Assembly (NCBI GenBank): GCA_023300185.1
Contig: CP097092.1
Coordinates: 1,550,001 to 1,614,000, forward strand
Source: Lancefieldella parvula
GTDB lineage: Bacteria > Actinomycetota > Coriobacteriia > Coriobacteriales > Atopobiaceae
DNA: 64,000 nucleotides
Direction of reading: 5' to 3'
The position numbers were made by a program, and so were the translations under genes. Shown one piece after another: positions 1 through 8,777 of this stretch (within the stretch, counting starts at the first letter, position 1; each line of letters starts with the position of its first letter). The notes beneath the pieces are model-generated. The model had not been told where the DNA came from and did not search any database. It was given only the letters and a program-made list of their open reading frames with translations.

Positions 1-1352
1 CGGACAGTTTCCTCAACGGTGCAGTACGTACCAGGGTTACCGGTGAACTTCTCGGCAACGTGGAATGACTGAGAGAGGAACTGCTGAATCTTACGAGCGC
101 GAGCAACGGTACGCTGCTGCTCCTCAGAAAGCTCGTCCATACCCAGAATTGCAATGATGTCCTGAAGGTCGGAGTACTCCTGCAGAGTCTCCTGAACTGC
201 CATAGCAACACGGTAGTGCTCTGAACCAACAATGGATGGATCAAGAGCAGAACTGGAGCTAGCCAGAGGATCAACTGCTGGGTAAATACCAAGCTCGGTA
301 ATAGCACGAGAAAGAACGGTAGTTGCATCCAAGTGCGTAAAGGTTGTAGCAGGAGCAGGGTCAGTAAGGTCGTCTGCAGGGACGTAAACTGCCTGTACGG
401 AAGTAATAGAGCCTTCCTTGGTGGAAGTAATACGCTCCTGAAGCTCGCCCATCTCTGTAGCCAAGGTTGGCTGGTAACCAACTGCGGAAGGCATACGGCC
501 GAGAAGTGCGGAAACCTCAGAACCTGCCTGAGAGAAACGGAAGATGTTGTCGATGAACAACAGAACATCCTGGCCCTGATCGCGGAAGTACTCTGCAGTA
601 GTAAGGCCTGCAAGAGCAACACGCATACGAGCTCCTGGTGGCTCATTCATCTGACCGTAGACGAGGCAGGTCTTGTTAATAACGCCGGACTCAGTCATCT
701 CGAGGAAGAGGTCGGTACCCTCACGAGTACGCTCTCCAACGCCGGTGAATACGGAGGTACCACCATGCTGCTGAGCCAGGTTGTTAATAAGCTCCTGAAT
801 CAGAACGGTCTTACCAACGCCAGCGCCACCAAAGAGGCCGGTCTTTCCGCCTCGAACATAAGGCTCGAGAAGATCGATTGCCTTGATGCCCGTCTCAAAA
901 ATCTCTGTCTCAGTAGTGAGCTCTTCGAAGAGAGGTGCTGGGTGGTGAATTGGATAAAACTCAACGTCTTCAGGAATTTCTCCACCATCAACTGGCTGAC
1001 CCATGACGTTCCAGACGCGGCCCAGCGTAGACTCGCCTACTGGCATCATCATTGGCTTGCCGGTGTCTTTAACGCGAAGATTACGCTGAAGACCATCGGT
1101 TGACGACATAGCGACGGTACGAACAACACCACCGTGAAGCTGAGATTCAACCTCAAGAACGGTGCTGACGTGACCAACAGGCGTGTCATCCTCTACCGTC
1201 AGTGCGGTATAGATGCTTGGAACAGGTCCGTCGAACTTAACGTCGACAACTGGTCCAACTACGCGAACGATTACGCCATCGTCAACGCGCTGATTGCGCT
1301 TGTTGAGAATAGCTTCCTCAAAGGAAGAAGTCTCTACTTGCATATCTGACAT
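1..1352 (-). CDS. atpD: ATP synthase F1 beta subunit, 3' end missing
   Basis: Catalytic beta subunit of the F1 sector; it binds and turns over ATP at the alpha/beta interfaces. The frame opens with ATG at 1352, which overlaps the atpG stop by one base (TAATG), and runs off the left edge. The Walker A loop GGAGVGKT lies near residue 174. The last visible part corresponds to the conserved FHVAE(K)FTG region, so roughly the last 35-40 residues lie outside the window. It is the last visible gene of the minus-strand atp operon; atpC would be expected next. The reading frame is intact throughout. Confidence 0.97.
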   Translation of the reverse strand, partial: MSDMQVETSSFEEAILNKRNQRVDDGVIVRVVGPVVDVKFDGPVPSIYTALTVEDDTPVGHVSTVLEVESQLHGGVVRTVAMSSTDGLQRNLRVKDTGKPMMMPVGESTLGRVWNVMGQPVDGGEIPEDVEFYPIHHPAPLFEELTTETEIFETGIKAIDLLEPYVRGGKTGLFGGAGVGKTVLIQELINNLAQQHGGTSVFTGVGERTREGTDLFLEMTESGVINKTCLVYGQMNEPPGARMRVALAGLTTAEYFRDQGQDVLLFIDNIFRFSQAGSEVSALLGRMPSAVGYQPTLATEMGELQERITSTKEGSITSVQAVYVPADDLTDPAPATTFTHLDATTVLSRAITELGIYPAVDPLASSSSALDPSIVGSEHYRVAMAVQETLQEYSDLQDIIAILGMDELSEEQQRTVARARKIQQFLSQSFHVAEKFTGNPGTYCTVEETV

Positions 1353-2269
1353 TACATATCCTCCAATGCTGCAGCACCACCGATAATCTCATTGAGCTCA
1401 GTGGTAATTGCGCCCTGGCGTTCGCGATTGTACGTACGGCTAAGAGCGCCTAAGACGTTCTCAGCATTATCAGTTGCAGACTGCATTGCACGACGGCGTG
1501 CTCCATGCTCGGCTGCAGCAGAATCAAGAAGTGCGTGGAAGATGACCGTCTTGATATAAGCGGGCATCAGGGAATCGAGTACCTGAGAAGCAGATGGCGA
1601 GAAGTGATATTCACTCTTGTTATACGTCTTCACCTGTGAGAGGGCTTCTTCGGTACGTGGTTTATTAGGAATCGTGAGTTTCTCGCGCGAAATAGGAAGA
1701 AGTTGCTCTGTAACCTGCTCTTGGTCAACACGGTTCTTTGCATGCCAATACTTGATTACGACGCGATCAATCTTACCCTTTATATAGCCATCCATAATGT
1801 AGGAGGCAATACGATCAGCCTGGTCTGCCGTAGGCTCAGAGGAAATGCCTACATAGGACATGCTGGGCTTGATATTTCTATACGTAAAGTACTCAGTTGG
1901 CTTGCGTCCGCAAGTAATTATCTCGGAAGATACACCCTTAGCCTTAAGACGTGCTATCTCATGCTCAACCTCGCGCTGAGGCAAGATGTTAAATCCACCT
2001 GCAAGGCCACGGTCAGATGCAATGACTAAGAACAACACGTTCTTCTCGACTTTGTGCGCTGCAAGAAGAGGCTGTTTCTTAGGATTAAAGCTAGCGCTTG
2101 CAACGTTTGCAAGCATAAGGGTAATAGCTTCCTTATATGGCGAAGCAGCCTCGGCCCTATCAAGTGCCTTGCGGACACGCGCTGTCGAAATCATCGACAT
2201 GGTGCGCGTAATCTGCATGGTGCTCCTGATGGAGCTCATACGCCTCGATATTTCGTGAAGGTTCGCCAT
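1352..2269 (-). CDS. atpG: ATP synthase F1 gamma subunit
   Basis: Central rotor stalk of F1, transmitting rotation of the c-ring to the catalytic head. The 305-residue product has the expected long N-terminal helix (start MANLHEISRRMSSIRST) and the C-terminal helix with the family pattern SATDNAENVL followed by NxxRQxxIT-like residues (NRERQGAITTELNEI). Length is near the family norm of about 290. It lies 6 bases after atpA and overlaps atpD by one base, which suggests translational coupling. Confidence 0.96.
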   Translation of the reverse strand: MANLHEISRRMSSIRSTMQITRTMSMISTARVRKALDRAEAASPYKEAITLMLANVASASFNPKKQPLLAAHKVEKNVLFLVIASDRGLAGGFNILPQREVEHEIARLKAKGVSSEIITCGRKPTEYFTYRNIKPSMSYVGISSEPTADQADRIASYIMDGYIKGKIDRVVIKYWHAKNRVDQEQVTEQLLPISREKLTIPNKPRTEEALSQVKTYNKSEYHFSPSASQVLDSLMPAYIKTVIFHALLDSAAAEHGARRRAMQSATDNAENVLGALSRTYNRERQGAITTELNEIIGGAAALEDM

Positions 2270-2275
2270 TGGTAA

Positions 2276-3949
2276 TTACTCCTGCAATGAACCCTGGGTT
2301 ACTGCGTCAAAAGAGCCTGGTGTATCGGAATTAGCTTCTGCCTCATCCACAACCTTGTTTGGATGCTCTTCCAAGAACTTAGCCTTGAAGTGCTTAATGT
2401 GATCACTCAAGCGCTCTGCCTGCTCATCAGAAATCTTTCCGTTGCGCAGAGAATTGCGGAGCTGTGGGTGATACTCACTCATGTACTGAGCAAGGCCATC
2501 ACGGAAGAGAGCAACGTTCTCAAGATCGACGTCATCAATGAAGTTCTCTTTTGCAGCGTAAATTGCGCAAATCTGGTCAACTACGTCCAGAGCTGAGTAA
2601 CGTGGCTGCTTGAGAAGCTCCATCATATGAGCACCATGGTTGAGCTGGTACTGCGTAGTTGCATCCAAGTCGGATCCGAACTGCGAGAATGCCTGCTTCT
2701 CACGGTAACTTGCAAGGTCCAGACGAAGGGTACCTGCAACCTGCTTCATAGCCTTGACCTGCGCATCGCCACCGACGCGAGATACGGAAATACCTACGTC
2801 GACTGCTGGGCGCTGGCCTTGGAAGAAGAGGTTAGACTGCAGATAAATCTGGCCGTCTGTAATGGAAATGACGTTTGTAGGAATGTATGCAGAAACGTCG
2901 CCTTCCTGCGTCTCAATAATTGGAAGTGCTGTAAGTGAACCTGCTCCGTTTTCATCGGAGAGCTTACATGCACGCTCCAGCAAGCGTGAGTGCAGGTAGA
3001 AAATATCACCAGGATATGCCTCACGTCCTGGTGGACGGTGAAGCGTCAGTGACATCTGACGGTATGCAACTGCCTGCTTGGAAAGGTCGTCGTAAACAAC
3101 AAGAACGTGTCCGCCTGGATGATCTTTGTCAGCAGGCTTTCCGTCCTTATCGTTATACATAAAGAACTCACCAATAGCAGCACCTGCCATAGGAGCAATG
3201 TACTGCATTGGAGCAGAATCAGCTGCGGTAGCTGCAACAATGACGGTCTTGTCAAGAACACCATGGCGGGAAAGAGACTCGCGGATGTTTGCAACTGTAG
3301 ACGCCTTCTGACCGATGGCGACATAGATACAAATCATGTCGGTGTTCTTCTGGTTTACGATTGCGTCAATTGCGATAGCGGTCTTACCGGTCTTACGGTC
3401 ACCAATGATCAACTCACGCTGACCACGGCCGACAGGAACCATAGCATCAATTGCGAGAAGACCAGTCTGAACTGGCTCGCAAACAGGCTGACGCTGCATG
3501 ATGCCAGGAGCCTTGAACTCAATAGGACGACGATGTGTAGCGTGGATAGCACCAAGTCCATCAATAGGCTGGCCCAGTGGGTTAACAACACGACCAAGCA
3601 TGTCAAAACCAGCTGGAATATCCATGACGCGGCCGGTTGTACGGCACTCGTCGCCTTCCTTAATCTCAGAAACTTCGCCGAACAAAACAGCGCCGACTGA
3701 AGTTTCATCAAGGTTCTGAGCAAGACCGAATACGCTGTGGCCGGTAACGGAGCTGGTGAACTCCAGCAGCTCGCCTGCCATAGCGCTACGTAGGCCAGCA
3801 ACGCGAGCAATACCGTCTGCTACCTCAGTAACAGCAGATACCTCTTGCTGGGATACGGTTGAATTGACCTTAGAAAGGCGCTCTCTAAGCTGTGCCATGA
3901 CGGCATCTGAGCTTAGTGTTCCTTCCTGTATGGTGGTCTTATCAGTCAT
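2276..3949 (-). CDS. atpA: ATP synthase F1 alpha subunit
   Basis: Non-catalytic nucleotide-binding subunit of F1. The 557-residue product is longer than the usual 500-510. The extra length is mostly an acidic, low-complexity C-terminus and a short N-terminal extension. The alpha-type P-loop GDRKTGKT sits near residue 180, preceded by LLAIDAMVPVGRGQRELI. The start ATG at 3949 overlaps the atpH stop (TAATG). The order atpH-atpA-atpG-atpD is the standard bacterial one. Confidence 0.97.
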   Translation of the reverse strand: MTDKTTIQEGTLSSDAVMAQLRERLSKVNSTVSQQEVSAVTEVADGIARVAGLRSAMAGELLEFTSSVTGHSVFGLAQNLDETSVGAVLFGEVSEIKEGDECRTTGRVMDIPAGFDMLGRVVNPLGQPIDGLGAIHATHRRPIEFKAPGIMQRQPVCEPVQTGLLAIDAMVPVGRGQRELIIGDRKTGKTAIAIDAIVNQKNTDMICIYVAIGQKASTVANIRESLSRHGVLDKTVIVAATAADSAPMQYIAPMAGAAIGEFFMYNDKDGKPADKDHPGGHVLVVYDDLSKQAVAYRQMSLTLHRPPGREAYPGDIFYLHSRLLERACKLSDENGAGSLTALPIIETQEGDVSAYIPTNVISITDGQIYLQSNLFFQGQRPAVDVGISVSRVGGDAQVKAMKQVAGTLRLDLASYREKQAFSQFGSDLDATTQYQLNHGAHMMELLKQPRYSALDVVDQICAIYAAKENFIDDVDLENVALFRDGLAQYMSEYHPQLRNSLRNGKISDEQAERLSDHIKHFKAKFLEEHPNKVVDEAEANSDTPGSFDAVTQGSLQE

Positions 3950-4422
3950 TACAATTCACTTTCAACGTGATCTGAAGAGAGCCTACTCTTAATGTGAGTG
4001 AGCTGTGTCTTTACCGATGCATCATAACGATGATCACGTGCCTCAACAACAATGCCACCCAAAATCTTGGGATTAACACGCTCAATGAGATACACCTGAG
4101 TGTTGAAGTTCTTCTCGAGCTTCTCGGTGACCTTTGCACGCAACTCATCATCAAGAGGCATTGTAGTAGTTACCGTTACTGTAAGTGTCTTGTCTTCTTC
4201 TTCAAGAAGCTCCTGGAACGTAGCGGCAACATCATTGATAAGGTTGACATCCTCACTCGCCTGCATAGCACCAAGAGTCTCAAGAACTTCTGGAGAGAAC
4301 TTCTTTGCATGCTGAACCTGTACGAGGTCTGCAGTTGCACGACCCTCAGCGCGGCCAGCCTCCAGGAGTGCCCTGGTATAGCCCTCTACTTTTCTGTCTT
4401 GATCGTCTTTATTAGTGCTCAT
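3949..4422 (-). CDS. atpH: ATP synthase F1 delta subunit (OSCP)
   Basis: Peripheral-stalk subunit joining the b-dimer to the top of F1. The protein is 157 residues, somewhat shorter than the usual 175-180. The C-terminal family signature is visible as NPKILGGIVVEARDHRYDAS followed by a terminal helix. The start at 4422 lies inside the end of atpF (11-base overlap), and its stop overlaps the atpA start. Position and C-terminal motif make the call secure; the N-terminal six-helix domain is poorly conserved, as is normal for the family. Confidence 0.93.
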   Translation of the reverse strand: MSTNKDDQDRKVEGYTRALLEAGRAEGRATADLVQVQHAKKFSPEVLETLGAMQASEDVNLINDVAATFQELLEEEDKTLTVTVTTTMPLDDELRAKVTEKLEKNFNTQVYLIERVNPKILGGIVVEARDHRYDASVKTQLTHIKSRLSSDHVESEL

Positions 4423-5023
4423 CTGGAGTACCTACTTCCGCAAGGTACTTTTCGGCAAGAGCACGCTGCTGCTCTACTGAAAGCTCGTTGCCAATAATCT
4501 TTCCGGCAATATCGACGGCAAGATCAACAACGGAATCAGAAAGCTCAGCCATGGCATGACGACGCTCAGACTCTACAACGCCCTTACCCTTAGTAATAAT
4601 CTCGACAGCTTCTGCCTTTGCCTGCTCGATAATACGAGCACGCTCTTCTTCGCCCTCACGCTTAGCAGCAGAAACAATCTCGTCTGCTTGCTGCTTAGCT
4701 GCGTCGATACCAGCTGCTGCGATTTCACGATCCTTGTTGGCTTCCTCGCGAGCCTTTGCTGCAGCGTCCAGATCGCCTTGGATCTTCTCTTGACGCTTGT
4801 CAAGCATACGTAGAACGGAAGGCCATACAAACTTTGCTACAACAGCAAAGATGATCAGAAACGCAATCAGAGCAGGAACAAACTCAGCGGGCTTTGGAAG
4901 AAGAATATCGGCACCACTTGCACCCTCTTCAGCAAGTGCGACTGAGGGAGCCATTGCCACAAGTAGAGCAGCAGTTGCGCCTACTGTGCTGGCTTTTTTA
5001 ACTCCCTTACAAATCGTATTCAT
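4412..5023 (-). CDS. atpF: ATP synthase Fo b subunit
   Basis: Peripheral-stalk subunit: a membrane anchor followed by a long charged coiled coil that dimerises. I chose the ATG at 5023 (MNTICKG) because GGAGG lies five bases upstream; an upstream TTG at 5035 would put the ribosome site inside the gene. The 203-residue protein carries two hydrophobic segments: a signal-like one near residues 12-32 ending ALAEEG, and the usual anchor near 48-68. From about 72 onward it is a heptad-rich helix. The extra N-terminal segment is absent from textbook b subunits; it may be a cleaved signal peptide or a second membrane span. Confidence 0.93.
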   Translation of the reverse strand: MNTICKGVKKASTVGATAALLVAMAPSVALAEEGASGADILLPKPAEFVPALIAFLIIFAVVAKFVWPSVLRMLDKRQEKIQGDLDAAAKAREEANKDREIAAAGIDAAKQQADEIVSAAKREGEEERARIIEQAKAEAVEIITKGKGVVESERRHAMAELSDSVVDLAVDIAGKIIGNELSVEQQRALAEKYLAEVGTPDEH

Positions 5024-5065
5024 GCATTCCTCCAACGTAGCGTTTTCGCTGTTACAAACAGTAAT

Positions 5066-5260
5066 TTACTTAACCATCAAGGTAACAACGAAGCCAATTA
5101 GGGTAAGTGCCTCGATGAATGCGCAGCCAAGAATAAAGACTGTGAAGAGACGACCCTGAACCTCAGGCTGACGAGCCATGTTGTTAGCGGCACTCGTTGC
5201 TACGACGCTAATACAAATTGCTGCTCCCATAACGCAAAGAGCATATCCGAAAATACCCAC
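5066..5260 (-). CDS. atpE: ATP synthase Fo c subunit
   Basis: Proteolipid forming the rotor ring. A GTG at 5260 sits four bases after a strong AAAGGAGG, so I take it as the start rather than an upstream ATG at 5299. This gives 64 residues, a little short for the family. Two membrane helices flank the conserved polar loop NNMARQPE. The ion-binding carboxylate is Glu50, in IEALTLIGF. No Ser or Thr follows the Glu, and the Gln of sodium-binding rings is not apparent, so proton coupling is more likely (inferred). Confidence 0.95.
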   Translation of the reverse strand: MGIFGYALCVMGAAICISVVATSAANNMARQPEVQGRLFTVFILGCAFIEALTLIGFVVTLMVK

Positions 5261-5398
5261 GATTCCTCCTTTTTCGCTCGCCCCTCTCAAGGCGACCAAT
5301 ATACATACCTATCATCAACTGAGCGTGGGCTCAGATGACTTCATCTTTTGTGCCGTTTGGCACCACAGTGTGGCAATGCCACCAACTAAGCGTTTTGC

Positions 5399-6199
5399 TT
5401 AGTGTTCAGACTCTACCAGCTGGATGTAGACAGTAGAGAGTAGGGTAAAAACGTATGCCTGAATGAAAGCAACAATAGTTTCTACCAAGTAAATGATAAT
5501 CAACAGCAAGATCCAGAAAATCGAAAATCCTGCCTGGGCGGCTGTTGATGCGGAGAAGTTCTCAATCGCTGGCATAAAGTACATAGATGCAAGAATTGCA
5601 AACGTACCCATAACGATGTGACCTGCATACATGTTGCAGAACAGACGGACAGCCAGAGTAACCAGACGAAGGAATGTTGAGAAGACCTCAATAACCCAGA
5701 TAACTGCTGCGATAACAGGATTAACGCCCTTTGGTGCAAGACTCAAGATGTAGCCAATAACGCCCATCTTTTTTGCACCTACATACATAAAGTATCCAAG
5801 GGAGCAAAGACCAAGAGCAGCAGTAACACCAATAGTACCGGTACCTGGGTGTGCGCCAGGAATAAGGCCAATGATGTTGTTGATCAGGATGAACATAAAC
5901 ATGGTGATCAAGAAGGGGAAGTGTGTACGCCAAGTTTCTCCAAGAGAAGCCTTGCAGACGTCATCTCTAATGTACTCAATCAGATACTCAACGCCATTAA
6001 CAAAGTGTCCCTTAGGGACAATGCTCTCTGCCTGCTTCTTCTTAAACCTAAAGCAGACAATCAGAAAAATCACAGCAGCGATTAAGAAATAGAAAATGTA
6101 GTTCGTGAAACCAAAGGTGGTGTTACCAACCAATGCGTGTGGCAAAAAACTTTCGAGCAGCTCGGCCATCTCTGCTGGCAACTGCGCAAGAACATCCAC
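5399..6199 (-). CDS. atpB: ATP synthase Fo a subunit
   Basis: Stator membrane subunit holding the two half-channels for ion translocation. The 266-residue product has several hydrophobic helices and the signature around the essential arginine, LAVRLFCNMYAGH, near residue 185. The annotated start is GTG at 6199, about ten bases after GGGGAGG. It is the first gene of the visible atp operon. No atpI-like gene is seen upstream; the next 400 bases are AT-rich and apparently non-coding. Confidence 0.95.
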   Translation of the reverse strand: MDVLAQLPAEMAELLESFLPHALVGNTTFGFTNYIFYFLIAAVIFLIVCFRFKKKQAESIVPKGHFVNGVEYLIEYIRDDVCKASLGETWRTHFPFLITMFMFILINNIIGLIPGAHPGTGTIGVTAALGLCSLGYFMYVGAKKMGVIGYILSLAPKGVNPVIAAVIWVIEVFSTFLRLVTLAVRLFCNMYAGHIVMGTFAILASMYFMPAIENFSASTAAQAGFSIFWILLLIIIYLVETIVAFIQAYVFTLLSTVYIQLVESEH

Positions 6200-6606
6200 T
6201 CTGTCTCAACCTCCCCATACAATCTGCAACCATTTCAGATTGCCCGTCACTGCTCAGCATACTTGAAACGCAATCTAAGATGCCAAGAATATGCCACTTG
6301 GAGTGTATTATCTACCACTCGGCGTGCATATTTGCGACGAACGGCGATACTAGCACTAAATGAATGCATAGTCACGATTACAAAATCAAATAATTGACTT
6401 ATGCTCAAACTCTCACATTACTGACACATCTCGTGTTAGCTGCCGTTATTGTTCTACTCAACTATAACACTAATAAACTGCTGTTATGTTGCTTTTTTCT
6501 TGATAGATATAGTTATGTCCAGATAAAAATAGTTGTATCAATATCCCCTGGTATTCGCTAAGTTTTTGATATATGTCAACCGTTATTTCTTCTCGTAAAG
6601 TGATGA
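6200..6606. other. AT-rich intergenic region upstream of the atp operon
   Basis: About 400 bases without a convincing gene. It must contain the promoter of the minus-strand atp operon. A TTGACA-like -35 hexamer can be read on the minus strand at 6579-6574, but no good -10 follows at the right spacing, so I do not call a promoter. No RNA gene or long repeat was recognised. Confidence 0.5.
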
Positions 6607-6655
6607 TCTAAAAAGAAAAATGATCCAGTGCGCATGTTCTGCGGACACTGGATCA
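6607..6655 (-). terminator. Rho-independent terminator of upp
   Basis: A perfect 10-base inverted repeat (TGATCCAGTG at 6621-6630 and its complement at 6646-6655) is followed on the minus strand by a T-rich tail (TTTTTCTTTTT). It lies 56 bases after the upp stop codon and separates the prfA-upp group from the atp operon. Confidence 0.88.
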
Positions 6656-6711
6656 TGTACTAACGTACGTATTCGCAACTCTATTAGATTGCGAGAAAAA
6701 CGATGGGCTTC

Positions 6712-7356
6712 TTACTTGGTGCCGTAAATACGATCACCTGCGTCGCCAAGACCTGGGAGAATGTAAGCATTTGGGCTCAGCTGACGGTCAACGGTGCAGG
6801 TGTAGAGGCGTACCTCTGGGTCAAAGTCCAGAGTTGCCTTGACGCCCTCAGGGCAAGAAACAATGGTCAGGCAACGGATATCCTTAACGCCAGCCTCACG
6901 CAGGAACTGAATAGCAGCAGTGAGAGAGCCGCCGGTTGCCAGCATTGGGTCAACAACCAGGCAGGTACGGTTCTCAATGTCTGCAGGGAACTTGCAGTAA
7001 TACTGATGAGGAAGATGGGTCTCTGGATCGCGATACATACCAACATGGCCAACGCGAGCAGATGGAACCAGCTCAAGAATGCCGTCAACCATACCAAGGC
7101 CAGCACGAAGAATTGGAATAATAGCAACCTTCTTACCAGCAATACGTTTAGCAGTCATGGTCTCAAGAGGAGTCTCTACCTCGACGTCCTCAAGTGGGAA
7201 GTCGCGCATGGCCTCATAGCTCTCAAGAATTGCAAGCTCGTTGACAAGCTCACGGAACTGCTTAGTGGTGGTTGTCTTGTCACGAAGAATGTGAAGCTTG
7301 TGCTGAACTAGTGGGTGGTCAACAACCGTAAGTCTGGACTCATCGTAATCTGCCAT
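6712..7356 (-). CDS. upp: Uracil phosphoribosyltransferase
   Basis: Salvages uracil: uracil plus PRPP gives UMP. The 214 residues match the family length. The PRPP-binding loop VVDPMLATGGSLTAA lies near residue 131, and the uracil-binding C-terminal region (LPGLGDAGDRIYGT) is present. The gene follows rpiB on the same strand and ends in a strong terminator. The upp-atp adjacency is common in Gram-positive bacteria. Confidence 0.97.
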   Translation of the reverse strand: MADYDESRLTVVDHPLVQHKLHILRDKTTTTKQFRELVNELAILESYEAMRDFPLEDVEVETPLETMTAKRIAGKKVAIIPILRAGLGMVDGILELVPSARVGHVGMYRDPETHLPHQYYCKFPADIENRTCLVVDPMLATGGSLTAAIQFLREAGVKDIRCLTIVSCPEGVKATLDFDPEVRLYTCTVDRQLSPNAYILPGLGDAGDRIYGTK

Positions 7357-7479
7357 AATGCTCCCTCCAAGAGCTTGACCTGCGTTTTATCTGAATGTCT
7401 GCAACCCTATCCTAGACAGTACATTCCCTGCAGGTTTGTGTATGTATTGCTTAGACAGCACTGTTTATGTGCTGTTTGC

Positions 7480-7944
7480 TTACTCAGCGTCAACACCCTT
7501 AAAGTTAGGGTCATCCTCACGCATGATCTTCTCGACACGTCCAGCGTGGCGGCCACCTGCAAACTCGGTACTCAGGAAGGTGTCCACAATAGCCTCGTTA
7601 ACAGCAAGATCAGTGAATCGACCAGAAAGGCCAATGACGTTTGCGTTATTGTGCTCGCGAGCAAGCTCTGCAAACTGAACAGTCTGAACAGGAGTTGCGC
7701 GAATGCCAGGGACTTTATCAGCGGTCATGGCAATGCCAATGCCGGTGCCACAAATCAGAACGCCGCGATCTGCCTTACCTGCTGCGACTGCGCGAGCAAC
7801 CTTATCTGCAAAATCAGGGTAATCAACACGGTCGTCATTTGCTGGACCAAAGTCCAAAACCTCGTGACCAAGCGACTTGATGTGCTCAATGATAGGATCT
7901 TTCTGGATAAAGCCAGCGTGATCGGAACCAACTGCAATACGCAT
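7480..7944 (-). CDS. rpiB: Ribose-5-phosphate isomerase B
   Basis: Interconverts ribose 5-phosphate and ribulose 5-phosphate in the pentose phosphate pathway. I place the start at ATG 7944 (MRIAVGSDHAG), about six bases after AAGGAGG; ATG 7950 abuts the ribosome site and is unlikely. The 154-residue product has the RpiB/LacAB fold signatures SDHAG at the N-terminus and GVLICGTGIG, whose Cys near residue 64 is the family catalytic base. It lies between tsaC and upp. Confidence 0.95.
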   Translation of the reverse strand: MRIAVGSDHAGFIQKDPIIEHIKSLGHEVLDFGPANDDRVDYPDFADKVARAVAAGKADRGVLICGTGIGIAMTADKVPGIRATPVQTVQFAELAREHNNANVIGLSGRFTDLAVNEAIVDTFLSTEFAGGRHAGRVEKIMREDDPNFKGVDAE

Positions 7945-8037
7945 ACGCATCCTCCTTAGAAAATTCACTCCTATAGAGAGTACCGCATGCAGGCAAAAGC
8001 TGCAGCCAAAACACATAAAAGGGATAGGATTTTTTAT

Positions 8038-8686
8038 CTATTTTGCAAATCCCGCAGTGGCGAGAATATCCTCGGTTGTGATGGCGCCTTCGCGCAAAAT
8101 GCGCGGTTCATCACCTGTGCAGTCGACAATGGTCGACGCAATAGCAAGGGGTGCCGGACCTCCATCAAGCGTCAAGTCTGCCTGCTCAATAAGGCCTGCT
8201 TCAAGTCCACATCCATCAACTGCAGAAGGAGCCCCGTGCGTGTTTGCACTGGTAGTAGCCAAAGGGCATCCAAGCTGCTGTGCAATCTTACATACTAGAG
8301 GTGAGTTGGGCATACGGATCGCAATGGTTCTGTTATCTGGCAAGACGTACTCATCAGGAACGTTCTCTGATGCGGTAACCACCAGCGTAAGAGCTCCTGG
8401 CCAATATGCTTCTACCAGCTTATTTGCCCAGTCTATGCGTAATGTGAGCGTACTTCTGCAGGTCAGATTTACTGCCCACAAGCCATGGAAGCGTCTGCGT
8501 TGAGGGACGCTGTTTAATCTCAAAAATACGCTTATGACCAGGGTTTTGAGGAGTTGCAGCTGCGCCGATGCCATAGACAGAATCGGTTGGCATGATAAGC
8601 ACGCCACCACGACGAGCCACCTCAACTGCTAAAGAAACTACAGATGCATCCGGATTCATCTGATCAACTTTGATGTACTCTCCCAT
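8038..8686 (-). pseudogene. tsaC: TsaC/Sua5/YrdC threonylcarbamoyl-AMP synthase, frameshifted
   Basis: The family makes threonylcarbamoyl-AMP, the first step of the t6A37 tRNA modification. The first frame (from ATG 8686) carries GVLIMPTDSVYGIG and the K-x-R-P motif of FEIKQRPSTQTLPW. The second frame holds SWPG-like YWPGALTLVV and the STSAN-type motif TTSANTHGAPS. Homology passes from one frame to the other around 8436-8446, equivalent to one extra base with no homopolymer. As written, translation stops after 88 residues. The function is usually essential, so a sequencing error is a serious alternative to a true pseudogene. It sits in the conserved prfA-prmC-tsaC-rpiB-upp order. Confidence 0.85.
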
Positions 8687-8777
8687 AAACCCTCAACTCT
8701 TTGTTGTGTGCTGCGCGATGTTGTCTGATGCGCAGCGGTACGCGTTGCACAGATTTTCTCGCCAGGCGTCTGAAGTG

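Noticed and set aside
5261..5299. Upstream ATG start for atpE
   Set aside because: It would place the strong AAAGGAGG inside the gene; GTG 5260 has ideal spacing and gives a normal c subunit.
6550..6579. Promoter of the atp operon
   Set aside because: The TTGACA-like box lacks a credible -10 at 16-18 bases.
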